NCBI GenBank assembly: GCA_002118135.1 | Contig: BDIU01000223.1 | Coordinates: forward strand, 124,001-188,000 | DNA from: Trebouxia sp. TZW2008 | Lineage: Eukaryota > Chlorophyta > Trebouxiophyceae > Trebouxiales > Trebouxiaceae | Reading direction: 5' to 3' | DNA: 64,000 nt | In this document: in pieces, positions 1 through 11,900 of the stretch | Layout: every line of letters begins with the position of its first letter | Numbering within the stretch: position 1 is the stretch's first letter | Program-made: the position numbers and the translations under genes | Notes under the pieces: model-generated | What the model was told of the DNA's origin: nothing | The model's input: only the letters and a program-made list of their open reading frames with translations | Database searches by the model: none

Positions 1-273
1 AATAAACTTGTCTGCTGAACTGGGGATTGAGCATGTCACGCATTTGCAAACCATTGTTGAAGCTTGTTCTAAGAGGCACACAGCCAAACACAAAATTGAT
101 GCCAGAACATTAGGTGAACAAGGTGATCAATGTGTGTGCACACTCTGCACAGCAACAGCAATAATCTGGCACTTGCAGGGATGCAGCATGATGCATACAA
201 TCTCCTACAACCGCACTCAGTCTCATGCAGAAGAGAATAAAAATGTGCATGCACATGAAATGAAGTTGCGCAT
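1..273. other. Window edge, no supported feature
   Basis: Short ORFs on both strands overlap one another and none has domain-like content or good splice context. This is probably the 3' flank of the partial minus-strand gene that ends at 274. Confidence 0.4.
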
Positions 274-955
274 TCACCTCAGAACATACTGCTTGAATCT
301 GGCATCATACCATTCAGGGCTGTGACTGCGCCGAAACGCAGACTCACAGCGCTGATGGCCTGCGGCATGAGAGTTTGAGGACTCCTGACTTGCTGCATGA
401 GCAATAGCTGCAATCAGCAAGTCAGCTGGTTGTGCACTGTCAATATGAGCAGCATTGTGTTCTATGCCTGATTGGACAGTTCCAGGCTTGGCTTTGACTG
501 CCTGCAATGCCTGATGACCTTTGCTGTGCTCACTGGGGATGGCGCTGGTAGCGTGATGCGCTGTCTGAACTGTCTCAGGTGTTTGCTCTGGAGGGTCTGG
601 ATTGTTAGGAGGTTCAAAATGACCCTCAAAACGAAACATTCCCATATAATTTGGGGACTCTGCTCTCCTTGCACCTGGTGAGGATGAACCATGAGGAGCT
701 GGTATGTTGGCGCCTGTCTGGTGTGGTGCTTCAGGTGAGATGTCTTGTCTGGCACTGTCGGCTGGACCAGATGCAAATGAAACTGCCGCTTGCAAGTTGA
801 CAACCTGCAGGTTGACAACACTTTGCAACACTCCAGCTTTACTGCTGTTGAAAGCAATTCACTGAAAAGAACGGACTTACATGGCGGGCAGCTTGCAGAG
901 CCACGCGGCCCCCGCCAAAGCGTGAGGCGACCTGCAGCTGAACCTCTTCAAGTGC
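274..955 (-). CDS. 3' exons of an unrecognised minus-strand gene
   Basis: I do not recognise the product. The terminal exon runs from a Pro/Ser/His-rich start near 800 to a TGA at 274-276, so the protein ends in YDARFKQYVLR. It contains a short non-repetitive stretch (NYMGMFRFEGHFEPPNNPDPP) that looks coding. A second candidate exon lies at about 881-950 and reads TALEEVQLQVASRFGGGRVA; it is followed on the minus strand by a GTAAGT donor. A third possible exon near 1056-1120 is followed by GTAAGA. The joins between these pieces are not proven, and upstream exons could extend further right. The low-complexity tail gives no functional clue. Confidence 0.35.
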
Positions 956-3900
956 TGTGTTTGGCTTCCTGCACAGGTGGACAAGTTCTCAGAAGCAACG
1001 TTTGCATTTGATCATACTCTGAGCTACACAAGCGCAGTTCTTACCGCGACATCGGCTCCGGAAAGCTGGCCCTCAGGACAGGCAAATTCGGGCTTGATGG
1101 CAAGTGGAAAGCCATGTTTTGCTTGTCAAACTGGCTACAACGAGTCTGCCTGGCGCTGCGATCTGAAGAGCATTGATTGCTTTCGACTAGCGCTCAGCTG
1201 CCACTCGCCCGCTGGTACTCTGGCACGTCCTGCGCAAGTTTTGGCTGAACTTTGCTTGACAAGGCCCACTACGACTGGGTATAATTGACTAGCAGTGCCT
1301 TAGTCAGCGGTCTTTTAGGTCGCGAAGGGAGATTTGAACCTTTCGGGAATTTGGCAGGAGAACAGAAAACAGATGTTGTGGCTAGGAGGTATTTGCTTGC
1401 TCCACTTCCGGGGCAATGGGTGGGCACTCTCAAGGAGTTGCTTGCACCAACAGGTAATTTTGCAGTGTGTGGTAAACTTTGGCTGAATCTGTGTTTCCAA
1501 GAAGCACATGAGCATATTCGATGCAGCATTTCAGCCTTTTCTGTGTTGGTAATGCCAAGCTTTTGAAACAAAGTTTTGCACCCTCTTTGTCACATGATTG
1601 CGTGTCATCCATTTGAGCCTCTCGCAGCTCGTCAAGCAACCCCTGTCCTTCACAGGGGCAGGACAGTTCTATGTCATGCATCCTCTTGTTTGAGAAGGAG
1701 CACATTTTGGAAAGCTGACTACTGGCTGATCTGTTTGCTTATGTATAAATCTGCATAGGGTTGAGCAGAGTACATGCTCTCTACTGTCAGCTTTCTTGAC
1801 TGTCTTGTGATTGCAGTGCAGCCTCATGTTCAACCAGTAGCACACTGATTTGAAAGCTGACAACTAGCCAATCTATCTGTGCACAACATTGCATAGCGCT
1901 GAGCAGAGTCCATGCTCTTTACTGTCAGCTTTGTCTAACGCTGGGCTCTCATTTCTCTCTGTGCACACCTTTGTTGCTTTGTCCTGGCTTGGTGTGGTAA
2001 ACTGACCCCCACTACCTTCACCTTGAGTTATGACCTGCTGTTAATCCCTCATTGTGGGCCTAACTGGCATTGTCTTTTGTGTATATCTTTCCAACAATCA
2101 GATGTTGTTGAAGATGTATGTTGAAGTTGTATGCAAGGAAAGCATGCTCAGCATGTCATAGTTACTGAACCTTGGAGCTGACGTTTCCCACCCCAAGCCA
2201 ATGATGGACGTGCACTGCACAAGCAGGGTCAATAATGGTGTGTTAGCAGCAACGCGTTCTGCTACCCATATTTCAGAACCCCATTGTACAGTCATAGCAC
2301 TCTACTTGATAGGCTTTGACACAAGCCACTTTCCACCTTTGAGACAGGTGCTTTAAGCTGAGCATATGTGCACACAACACCATTTGATTGCAGAGCACTG
2401 TTGCCATGAACTTGGTAACGACAGAAATCTGATTGTTTGGCTCAGGTGCGGATGACTCTATTGAGTATCTAGGCCAAGAAGCTGTGCGCCGCCTGCTGGT
2501 GGAGCAATACACCCCAATTTTCCAGCTGCATGGCCCTGATTGATATATATTCGTCTGGGAAACGGCAGGAGGACTTGCCGTTACCAGATGTTTATGGGAA
2601 TATGACAGGCATCAGTAGCTTTCTTGCCTTCAAGGCTATGAGTCAGTAGTCCAGCAGATTTACCGCCGGCTTCTGTGTCTAAATATTGGGTTTTCTGACT
2701 CGCTTGCTTTCACAAGAAGCTTGCAGCTGCTCTGGATTGTAGCTGCACCAGGATTGGGCAAGGTGGGATCCAAAACGTCATCATGATGCTTGGCTGTGGT
2801 CAAATGCTGAATGGTGCCTGACAGGCTTGGCGTGAGTTTGGGGCAGCTGACATTCTGCTTATGATGTCATGTGAATGGCAATGTTGCTCATTGTAGCTGA
2901 CCGTGTTGAAAGAGGTATGGGCAAGGTTGTATCAACTGGCACATGGAGCTAACAATATTGAAGACAGTGACCCTTGAGTTACTTGTCTCGACAAGCGCAT
3001 CCTTTCATCATTGGAGCCCAACAAAACAAAGGTTTTTGTCTTGGATCTGATGAGCCCCAGTAGGTCTCCCATGCAGCACATTGTCCTTCCACCTAGCTGC
3101 AAGTGTAGAGTATGCGCTCTAGCTGCTTGTGTGCACATCCAAAATGTGCATTTCAAGGATCTTGTCATGTCTATATTTTTGGCGTCCACGATCCAACATG
3201 TTCTTGATCTAAATGAGGGCAGCTCATCTGCTCTGTGTGCTTTCCTCAGCCAAGGCGTCTGTACAGTGCAACCACATGACTTGGAAGTTGATAAGCAACT
3301 GCTGTAGTGTTCCCATTGTCCAGACTACATCCAATAGGTGAAAAGCAGGCAGTTGCCTTGCATTGCCTTTGCTACTGGTTGCATCAAGTCATGCTTCTTT
3401 GCTCTGACGACTGGTGATGGCTTGTAGAGCCACAACAGCTTCATCCTCTGAAGAAAGCATTGGGGCAAATTGCTAGTAGCGTGCTTGCTCTATGCATGTT
3501 GTCATCCAGTGTTTGTTCAAACAGCCAACTTACCACAGCTTTCTGACTGGCATGGACCGCCGCTTGTGTCACTCCGTGGAGCCCTTGGATGTTTTGTACT
3601 TCTGGAAGCAGGCCAGAGCGATTCGCCCCATCACCACAAGTGACAGCCATGAATGCCAAAGACTAACAACATGACAGTAAGCGTGATTTTCTTAGATCGT
3701 CCTTGATGCATGTATGATGTCTGAAGTGCACCAACTATCCATGAGACCTGTCATTGTATGGTTATCTTAGCATCCAATCTTACAAAACAAGAGAGACTGC
3801 AATCAGCTGATCAAAGTCCGCTCTCTCAAACCTGTGTGTACATGAAGCAACTTTTGCATGCACAGATGCTTGAAATCGGCTGATTCAATCCAAGCACAGT

Positions 3901-4071
3901 AGCACAACATTTGGCAACTATTTACGCGGTCTTGAGTCAAATTTGCCAAACAATGACTGCATTGTGCTTCTAACAAAATCAATCACCAATCTAGCAACAA
4001 GGGGCGTGCACAAATTGGCTGCTCGTATCTTTCCAGCCATTATTCATGAACGTTGCGCTTGCCCTTCATTG
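956..4071. other. Long stretch without a confident gene
   Basis: About 3.1 kb in which no ORF pair or splice chain on either strand gives recognisable protein. The bases around 980-1130 can be read as protein on both strands and may hold an exon of the gene to the left. The only other clear structure is a direct repeat at 1709-1936. The rest looks like intron or intergenic DNA. Confidence 0.5.
1709..1936. repeat. Two copies of a short repeat with inverted ends
   Basis: Two related units lie at about 1709-1797 and 1853-1936, about 143 bases apart. Each starts with AAAGCTGAC and ends with its reverse complement GTCAGCTTT. Both share the internal block TGAGCAGAGT, then CATGCTCT, then ACTGTCAGCTTT. 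The inverted ends suggest a very small foldback or MITE-like unit, or a tandem duplication of one. Confidence 0.5.
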
Positions 4072-5785
4072 TCAGCATTCCCCATCACCAGAAAAACAAA
4101 AGTAGCCGTAGCTATATAGGCAACAGTTGGTATCAAACACACAGCAATAACCTTCTACATTTCCACATGGGTAGTATTCGCCCGGAAATGTAGGGTTGTA
4201 GCTGCTGCAAGGACCTTCATGTACATACACAACCGTCAGAAAAGTGACCACACACACAAAAGATGCATGTGAAGCTCCAAGAAGATTTGAGTACACCTCA
4301 AGCCTCTTACTACATGATGCCTTACAGAGCAATATTCTTTCTATCACACCATTTTCACTTCTTTGCTTGCAAACGCTTTTGACATTGGTATCTGCAATGC
4401 TATTGTCTTGAAATGATGATTCAGTCAACAGTCAAAAGAAAGCCTCCAACGGTCAACTTTCTAAAGGGCTATATCAGAATAATAAAGTTGCTGCAACAAC
4501 AGCCATGAACTGGACATTGGAGCACAGCCATGATGCAATTGCTGTTGGTGACCATGAGGACAATATTTGGAGCTGACGCACTGCTCTATGTGGTGTGATG
4601 CATGTGCAAATTTGGCTCATTACCTGCATTTAAAGATGTCCAACAAGCATATGCATGTCGCTTTATGAATGTTGCATCCCTCGTGTGCACTGTGTGCTTT
4701 TGGGTCATGCAAGTCAAATTTGCTGGCCTTGTACAGAAAAGAGATCACAACTATAGCTTAAGACCATACCGTCAGGGCTGGGCGGAGGAGGGGAAGGGGG
4801 TGGGGGCGGAGGAGGTGAGCTGGGTGGTGGTGAGGGAGGTGGGCTGGGTGGTGGTGAGGGAGGTGAGCTGGGTGGAGGCGGTGAGCTGGGTGCAGGAGGG
4901 GGATTTGAAGGTCGCAAGGGTGGGGGAGGTGAGCTGGGTGTATGTGGAGGAGGTGAAGCCACGCGGGGCATAGTGGTTTGACCAACGCAGGACCCAGCAG
5001 TGTTCAAGCCAGAACCCTGTTGCAGCATGGACCCCTGTGGTTTGGATCCATCGCAATGGTATGCAGTCCCCATTGTCAAAGAAAAGCACGCACACACTGC
5101 TTGCCCTCCGTTGGATGGGCAAGAGCAGTCAGTGGCAGCACATTGGTTGTTGCCTGCAAAACAGAGGATTGTTTCTAGCCTGTCTGGTTTGCATCTGCAT
5201 GAAGCTGGTTGTCAGACCTAGTCATGCTATGGCATACACGATCACTTGAGTAGAAACCTCCCCCATTGTGTGCTCTAGACAGTGTCATAACACAGACTTA
5301 TGTTCAGCAGAGCTTGCATGTCAACATGTACATACACATCTCTAGTTGCAGCGTTGCACACTTTCATGACCATATCATCCTTCAATGAAGCCAACCAGTA
5401 CATTAGCCAGAGTAACATTGCACAAGCATCTGAAAGTCGTAGAGAGGAAATGCTTGCATCATCGACACCGTCCAGATATGCTTGGCATGACATGCTGGGG
5501 GCACAAGCATGCTTTGCCAACTTGCAGCCTATAAAAGCATTGCTGTGCAGCAGCAACACTATTGCAGGGCTGTTTAGGTGGACACACATGTTGTGCTTGA
5601 GCTGCTTGCACACGCCCCTGCAGTGCTAGTGCCAGGCCCCGACACCAGCCTGTTTTGACTGTTGGCTGACGTGCAATGATAGTTTGCTGGATTATAGCAG
5701 CCATACTTTGCACCCCCTTTGGCAACCGCCCCAGGTGTGGGACATGCACAAGGAGCGCTTGCTGGGCAAAGCACTTGTGATCCAC
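4072..5785 (-). CDS. Secreted-type Cys-rich and Ser-Pro-rich glycoprotein
   Basis: Three exons can be supported. The first visible exon begins at 5785 after a TTTGCAG acceptor and encodes a Cys-rich module (LCPASAPCACPTPG, then YGCYNPANYHC). The second (5153-4770) encodes a second Cys-rich stretch (CAATDCSCPSNGG, VCACFS) followed by about 45 residues of Ser-Pro repeats typical of hydroxyproline-rich algal wall proteins. The third (4214-4072) joins in phase and encodes a Cys-dense tail (YYPCGNVEGYCCVFDTNCC) ending GDGEC. The CYNP-type module resembles small carbohydrate-binding Cys modules, but that is only a resemblance. No signal peptide was found; the first exon must lie above 5785. The donor of the first visible exon is not resolved. 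An extracellular matrix role is inferred from the Ser-Pro linker. Confidence 0.5.
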
Positions 5786-5828
5786 CTGCAAATGCCATGC
5801 ATGTGACAATCAGTGGCTGACATGACAA

Positions 5829-7540
5829 ATCAACTTTATTTGCGCTTGTGCAGAGGAATGCAATAAGCTGACACTACTAGCTATATGCCAAAATGTGAAT
5901 TCGGTAGACCTGTGCAAAAGCACTGGAACATGAATCATGATCAAACAACTCAATTTGCTTTCATTAAAAACATGGCTGTCACCAAAAACTTGTGATATTG
6001 TACGGCAGCACACAGACATGCGTCCTATTGAGACGTACATAAAAATCTGCCTCAGTCAAGCTTACACTTGATCATGCACTTTCACTTGCAAGGGAAGATC
6101 ATACAGCGCTGCTTCTGATCACAATCAAATAAGGGACAGGGATCTGAGTATAGCCACATCTTGGTCATCTTTTGCCTGACACATTAGCTTCTGAATTGCG
6201 CTTGTTAGCTGGCATTGCATTGCATGCACTGCGCCTATAGCAACGCCTTGAACATCAGCATGACATCAGGATTGGCCACCAGCTGATGCAACAAAGCAGC
6301 TGTATGCAATGAGGTGACAACTTACATCACATCAGCACTTGCACTCTCTGAACATTACTTCTAGTCATGCAAATGCAATGGCGCCTAGCAAAGAAACAAT
6401 GCATGCTGCCTACAACCACAACTAGCTGGTTCCACGAGTCCAGTTTGTTGTTGATCATTATTGAAGCTGCAGTTCTTGCATGATTTTGATGCTGAGGCAA
6501 GCTGATGTTGTTTCATGCATTTGAAAGGGCGGACCCAAAGTCAGACACTGGTATTGGCCCACTGTGTAGGTCTGACCATTGCAGACAGCGTGCCCGTTGT
6601 CAGCGAGTAACTTCCTGGAAGAAGAAAACTCCTCGAAGGGCGAAACGACGGTCTCAGACGAGGACCGCCAGCCTTGTACGCCGAGGCCTGCGTGCGCATA
6701 GACTATATATTCCTCTTAGACACGACGGAGCGGTCGCAACACTGCAGTTGGCCCAAGGACCACACATGATCAAGGTCGCCTGGGTATATCACAGCAATCA
6801 GTGGCGTCAAGATTGCTGCACGGGATTCTCAGTCGGAACTGCAAACGGTATTGCAGATCACTACTAGTTGAGTGCGTCATGACTGATCAGCTTGCTTGTG
6901 CTCGCAAGTGTCAAAAGCATGAGAACGGACCTGTGTGACGCACCAATACGACCAACAAGGCAAAACGGCATGTTGATAACTTCATCGGGATACCCCGATT
7001 TTGCGATCCGCTGGCTACGTACCGGCCAAACAGTCTGGCGGTGTGTCGAGTCGAGGTACTGGTCGACGTTCTTGACACTTTGCCACCCGTTCTTATGTAC
7101 TTGCAAGCTTGTAATGACTGCGTGTCTTGCTTTTCGCCATGACACCATGAAGGCGCATGACGCTACAGATTGCTGCCATCAGAGTGGCAGTTTGAACGCG
7201 CGAATGCATCACATGGCAATCCAAGTTGCATTTGTCAGTACTCACTTGACTCATCCTGGAATTTAGCGCTGACTGGTTGTACGACACCCACTTGGTAACT
7301 CACTTTGGCAAGCGAAAAGTGCTGCAAGTTACAACTGAAAAAGTTCTGCATGTGCTGAGTCCTCTTCCCGCCTAGCTGCTGGCTTCAGCAGCCCTTGCAA
7401 CACCGCTCGCTGTAGTTGAAAGAAAAGAAAAAGAAAAGAAAACCAACTAAATTGCCGACGTTAAAGTTAATTGAGCGCTATTGTGCTGTAATCTTCGGTA
7501 TTCCTGAGGTCAAACTACACATGCACTGTACACTGTGATT
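5829..7540. other. Intergenic stretch, nothing confident
   Basis: The first part probably holds the 5' exon of the secreted protein gene. A GC-richer patch at about 6600-6720 gives an Arg-rich ORF on the plus strand and other open frames, but none resembles a known protein. A purine-rich tract of GAAA-type units lies at about 7420-7441. Confidence 0.4.
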
Positions 7541-7715
7541 TCACATTGATTCATCTGCCTCTGCATCGAGCAGCTCGATGACGAGACCGGTGAGTTGACT
7601 CTTCAATAGGCACAGCTCTTCCACGCCGAACTTCTTCCTTAGATTCTTTGATTTCCTTCAACTGCCTGATGGCCGACTTCAAAAGCGTCTTGAGGCTCTC
7701 GTAAGCTGTACTCAT
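7541..7715 (-). pseudogene. Possible small coiled-coil protein gene with a frameshift
   Basis: An ATG at 7715 opens a frame reading MSTAYESLKTLLKSAIRQ and on to KEIKES. From there the original frame becomes Arg-rich and stops at 7551. The +1 frame instead gives KKFGVEELCLLKSQLTGLV and ends in DAEADESM at a TGA (7541-7543). Both halves look like amphipathic helix, so a single-base shift between them would restore one coherent product of about 58 residues. It may be a decayed gene, a sequencing error, or chance. I do not recognise the family. Confidence 0.25.
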
Positions 7716-7871
7716 AGCAATAATTTGAAATAACGCAAACCGCTAAGTAGTCTAAGAAGCACACTGTGAAAACGATAAAAATGGGATGCAAGATAGAGTC
7801 CAATTCAGCCATCCTACATAGCTACAGAAAATACAGACAGAATTCAACAGAAAACAGATGCACTCCTCATT

Positions 7872-8002
7872 TGCATGCAGAGCTACACGTGTCTGCATGC
7901 AGACACGACCTGGACGAAACACTGCAGTTTACTCAAGCGCTTCTGGCGCAGCTTCTGCGGCAGCTGCGTGCAGTCACGTGTAGCTCTGCATGCAGACACG
8001 TG
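7872..8002. repeat. Nested inverted repeats with CACGTG ends
   Basis: The 20-base segment 7872-7891 is the exact reverse complement of 7975-7994, with about 83 bases between. The segment CTGCATGCAGACACG is also repeated directly at 7893-7907 and 7986-8000. The right block 7975-8002 starts with CACGTGT and ends with ACACGTG, making a further internal palindrome. Confidence 0.7.
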
Positions 8003-8265
8003 CGTCACTGCGCATGCGTTCACAGTCAATCCTCTGAAAATTCTGGACTTATGCTTGTTAATTCTGCAACGGAACAGTCAAGATCACAGTTTGACCAAGT
8101 GGAGTGATGTCCGTCTGCTGAAGCCGAGGTGATACAGATTCAGGTAGCCTAGCTATGTAACCGGAATTACGAATTTGGGCTGGGATTTGATCTTGCCGTA
8201 CAGTGTGACCCTGCAGGGTCTGGATGAAAGCAGGGGGGTCCTAGGGTGTGGCCCCGACAGAGCAC

Positions 8266-8371
8266 AGTACAATTGTACTGCTGTATCTCTGCTTTCTGCC
8301 ACAGACTTGAAAGACTGTGGCAAAACTCAGTATTCACAAGGAATACCCAAATACAGTTGTACAATTGTACA
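8266..8371. other. Structured multi-hairpin element
   Basis: An outer imperfect stem pairs 8266-8286 with 8351-8371, each arm carrying a palindrome built on TACAATTGTA. Inside are two further hairpins: TGCCACAG (8297-8304) with CTGTGGCA (8315-8322) around a 10-base loop, and GTATTC (8330-8335) with GAATAC (8341-8346) around a 5-base loop. The layout is a three-way or four-way junction of about 106 bases. It could be a small foldback transposon or a structured RNA; the sequence alone cannot tell. Confidence 0.5.
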
Positions 8372-8906
8372 GTTGCGTAATCTACTACTGATACTCTGAA
8401 AATTATCATAGGAAATGCAGTGTAAAGTACTGGATTAGTAAGCACTGTATTCAACGTAAGAATATTACTGTATAAGTATAGGGTAGCAGACCTTAACGGA
8501 TGGCTATCTGTTTCCAAACAGTTGAATTAGTATTTGAACTGATTTGCCATGATTTGGTCATACACGCACACAGACACATGCCTACATAATCATGACAACA
8601 TCCTACGACTTACTGTGGAAAACCCTATGGTCAGTGGTCAGTGTTGCAAAATTATATATTGCGGCACATACAGGGTTCAATTCTGGGTACTCAAAACAAG
8701 GGCAGGCAAAATTTGAACTGCATGCTGTGAGCCTGTGACTGCACTCCGTAGAATTGCGCAGCGTCAGTTGAGTCAAAACGCCAATGCTGCTCAGCGATTT
8801 ACGTTCACGTCTATCCGTCGGCATGTATTTGCACCGTCGTTTGCAGTATTCGTAGTTGTCGCGCCTTAGGCCGTGAGCCGCACAAAGGCACCTAGACGTC
8901 TTTGCG

Positions 8907-11900
8907 ATGCCCTCGAAATACGCTCAGTTCGCTGAGCAAGCGCATTTCGCGGTTGAGCAGAGCAGTGACGCCAATCAAGAATGCAGGTGTCCTGGTAATC
9001 TGGAGCTCGTGCTGTTCTTGGGGTGAGAAAACCTCAGTACCCTGTTTGCCTGTTGTGCACAAAGGTCTGCAAGCTTCTTTGTCAAACAACAGCGTCAAAG
9101 CAGCCTATCACTGTCAGGTTCATCAAAGACTTCCACAGAAGGGAAGAAACGGATGGATCCATAGGGAGGAACATAATCAAAACATACGCCAGTGCTAAGC
9201 AACACCCCTCGCGCATTTGCAAAGTTGACCATATCAAAGACTTGAATGGCGCAGGGCCCACTATTGCTAAGGTATGAAATGCCATGCATGCAAGCTTGCT
9301 CTGAGGAACTATCGTTGGTGAACTTTTGTCGCTCATGATGGCTTTACTACTAGAACTCCCTCACTCAAGAAACCAGTGAGAGTTGCCCTTGGCATTTATG
9401 GTCATCAAATTGTCTGGTGCTGTTGCACTGTCTTTTTGCTAAGTATCATGAGTTCACCTATTGCAAACCTGTATCAACTGATTTCCCTCTCGTCGGTGAT
9501 GGCAGATCATTCAGGACAATCTCTGGCTGCACTATCCACCTGAGCCGCAGTGCCAGGAAGAGCGTGACCTTGAGGAGAGGCAACAGCAAGCTGCAGCTGA
9601 TGAGAAGAAGAGACGCAAGGTGCGAAGCAACTGCTTATAGCGTCATCTGTTGCTCAATGCCCATACAAGCCAATCAGACCTTTGCAAGGCACCACCTGCT
9701 TGCAAGAAATTGCAAAGCCTGTTGAAGGTCATGCACACAACACTGCTGATGAGGCAACAGAAGCATGATCCTAAAACCTGTACCTCAGCAGCATGCCCAT
9801 CTGCACAGCATCAATCTGATGACAGCCATCTCGATGCCAGCATGCTGTCTGCTGTGTCAGGAATTTGATCGCAAACGCAAAGCTGAGACTAAAGCAGCAG
9901 AGGCAGTTGCAGCTGCGCGTGGGGAATGCACAGGGGGTGCAGGCCCTGACCCCCTCAGGGGCGGCCTCTTTGATGAGAATGGGAGACGCTGTACTGACAC
10001 TGCAGGTTAGCTTGTCATGCCTGACGGTTTCAACGCTTTTGCAATTCCTGGGGACTTTGCCTGCTCAGGCAACCTGCACCATCATATGGTCAAAATTGCA
10101 AGGTTGCAAAGCAAAGCAGGTGTGGACCAGGCGTCTGTGATCAACAGCTCTTGATCTTGATGGCATTAAGATCAGCAATGCGCAAATGACAGTTGCCTGC
10201 TTAGCTTGCAGCATCTACAGCAGTCTTGACCTTTGGCAAAGTGTGCAGCTTAAGATACACAAAACAGGAGATGCACACATGATCACCAAAATCATTCAAG
10301 CCGTAGAGCAGGACCATTGTTCAGAATTTGAGTGACAGCAGATATTAGGCAAAACAGGCTGAGAAGGCGTTGCTTGGCTAGCGCCGGCACTGCTGCAAAA
10401 CATGCCCATGCTATTTTGCTGTGGGCATGTTGAGCTTTCGCTTATCACCCAGTAGCACTGCTTGACTTGACCACAGTCAGGGACCTGCTCGTACTGCCTT
10501 GCGCATTGCTGCAGGCCATGAGGCAGGCGCTCAGCCAAGCAACAAGAAAGCCAAGACAGGCAGAACCAAAAAAGAGTACATCCCTCAGTTTGGGTCAGCA
10601 AATTATGTGTTCCTGCTGATGCTGCTCAAGGTAGACATACTCAAGAGACATGCGCCACAGCACTCCTGCTTTATGTTGTCCATTTCAAAGTTGACCGATG
10701 TACGCAGCCTTCGATGCACCACTTGTGGCTTGCAGGCAGTATACTGCTTGTTTCCTGCAGAATCATGACAACATCTGCTTTGACACTGAACCTGGACATG
10801 AAAGCACACTATGTTCAGGGGACAACCATGACTTCAGTGTATGCTGACAAATTAGATGCATGCTGCAAACATGACCATCTGCCAGCAGTGTCAATCACTG
10901 CATTGTAGTGCATCTTTGCAACGCTCGTAGCACTCATTTTTTTGGCAGAAAGTTGCAGCAGCAGCCTGAAACCCAGAGGCTGCTTTCTCAAATCAGATGT
11001 TGTCATGATTCTGCTGTCACTTGTGATTGTTGCCTGCAGCATTTGCGGAATGGCAAGACCTTCATGACCAAAAGCGAGCTGATGGACACAGCTGATGAAA
11101 GTGGCTTGTCGCACAAGCCAATCAAGGGTGCTACAGTGACCAGCCATCATGGTGGTCCACCAACAGGTGATCTGTTCTACGACACTACTCTTGTGACATT
11201 TGCACGCACATCACTGTTGTGGCAAAGCAACACTGTAGCAATTGGGGCAGATCCCCACCTCAGTGGACATGCCTTGTGCTTGTCAGCATTGATGACATGG
11301 TGCAACTCTGCATTGCAGCTCACTTACAAGCAATAATTTCCTGATTGAAAGCGGACAACGTACAGCAGTGTGGATCATGTGAGTACAGCAAGCAGAGCAT
11401 CGCTACGTGTAGGGTTCCAACATGCATATGACGGCTGGAGCAATTTCAAGTTGCTGGTGAACAAAGAGCCCCCTTTGTGCGTGGCATACTCAGCCCCTAA
11501 GAAGATCAGGCTGACTGCTGAGGTGAATTGCTTTCAGCCTGCATCTCCTTCCTGCGCTTCCCTTGTCCCATCCCAAGCTCCCCATTGTCCCTGTTGTGAC
11601 GTTACAATCCATGCAGCACACACAATACTGTGCTTTGCGACAATGTGCTACATTGTTGCATGTTTGCTGAAAGTCTCGTGACTTGGATATTTCTTGTCCT
11701 GACAGATTGTAACCCGCGCCACACCTATTGTGGCAGATGGGTCCAATGCAAATAAGGACTGTCTTGTCAAAAACAAAGCTTACGGCCTGAGTTGACAACT
11801 TTGTTGTGCTGTCAGGGCGAGGACCTGGCCTTAAGGTTGTACAGAGATGGGGTGGCCAGTGACAGGATCACCTGGCGGATACCAGTCGTGTCATTAGACC

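Larger units (their letters stand above)
7716..8906. other. MUS81 upstream region with two structured elements
   Basis: No confident coding sequence. It contains the inverted-repeat block at 7872-8002 and the multi-hairpin element at 8266-8371, described separately. The last several hundred bases presumably include the MUS81 promoter; I see no recognisable promoter motif. Confidence 0.45.

Noticed and set aside
4602..4973. Plus-strand ORF with repeated VSWVV units
   Set aside because: It is the antisense of the Ser-Pro-rich exon; the minus frame has phase-matched splicing to Cys-rich modules.
6505..6867. Arg-rich 120-codon plus ORF
   Set aside because: Basic, compositionally odd, overlapped by open frames on both strands and without splice or domain support.
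8167..8517. 116-codon minus ORF over the multi-hairpin element
   Set aside because: It runs straight through the palindromes, whose symmetry creates repeated open codons; no protein family resemblance.
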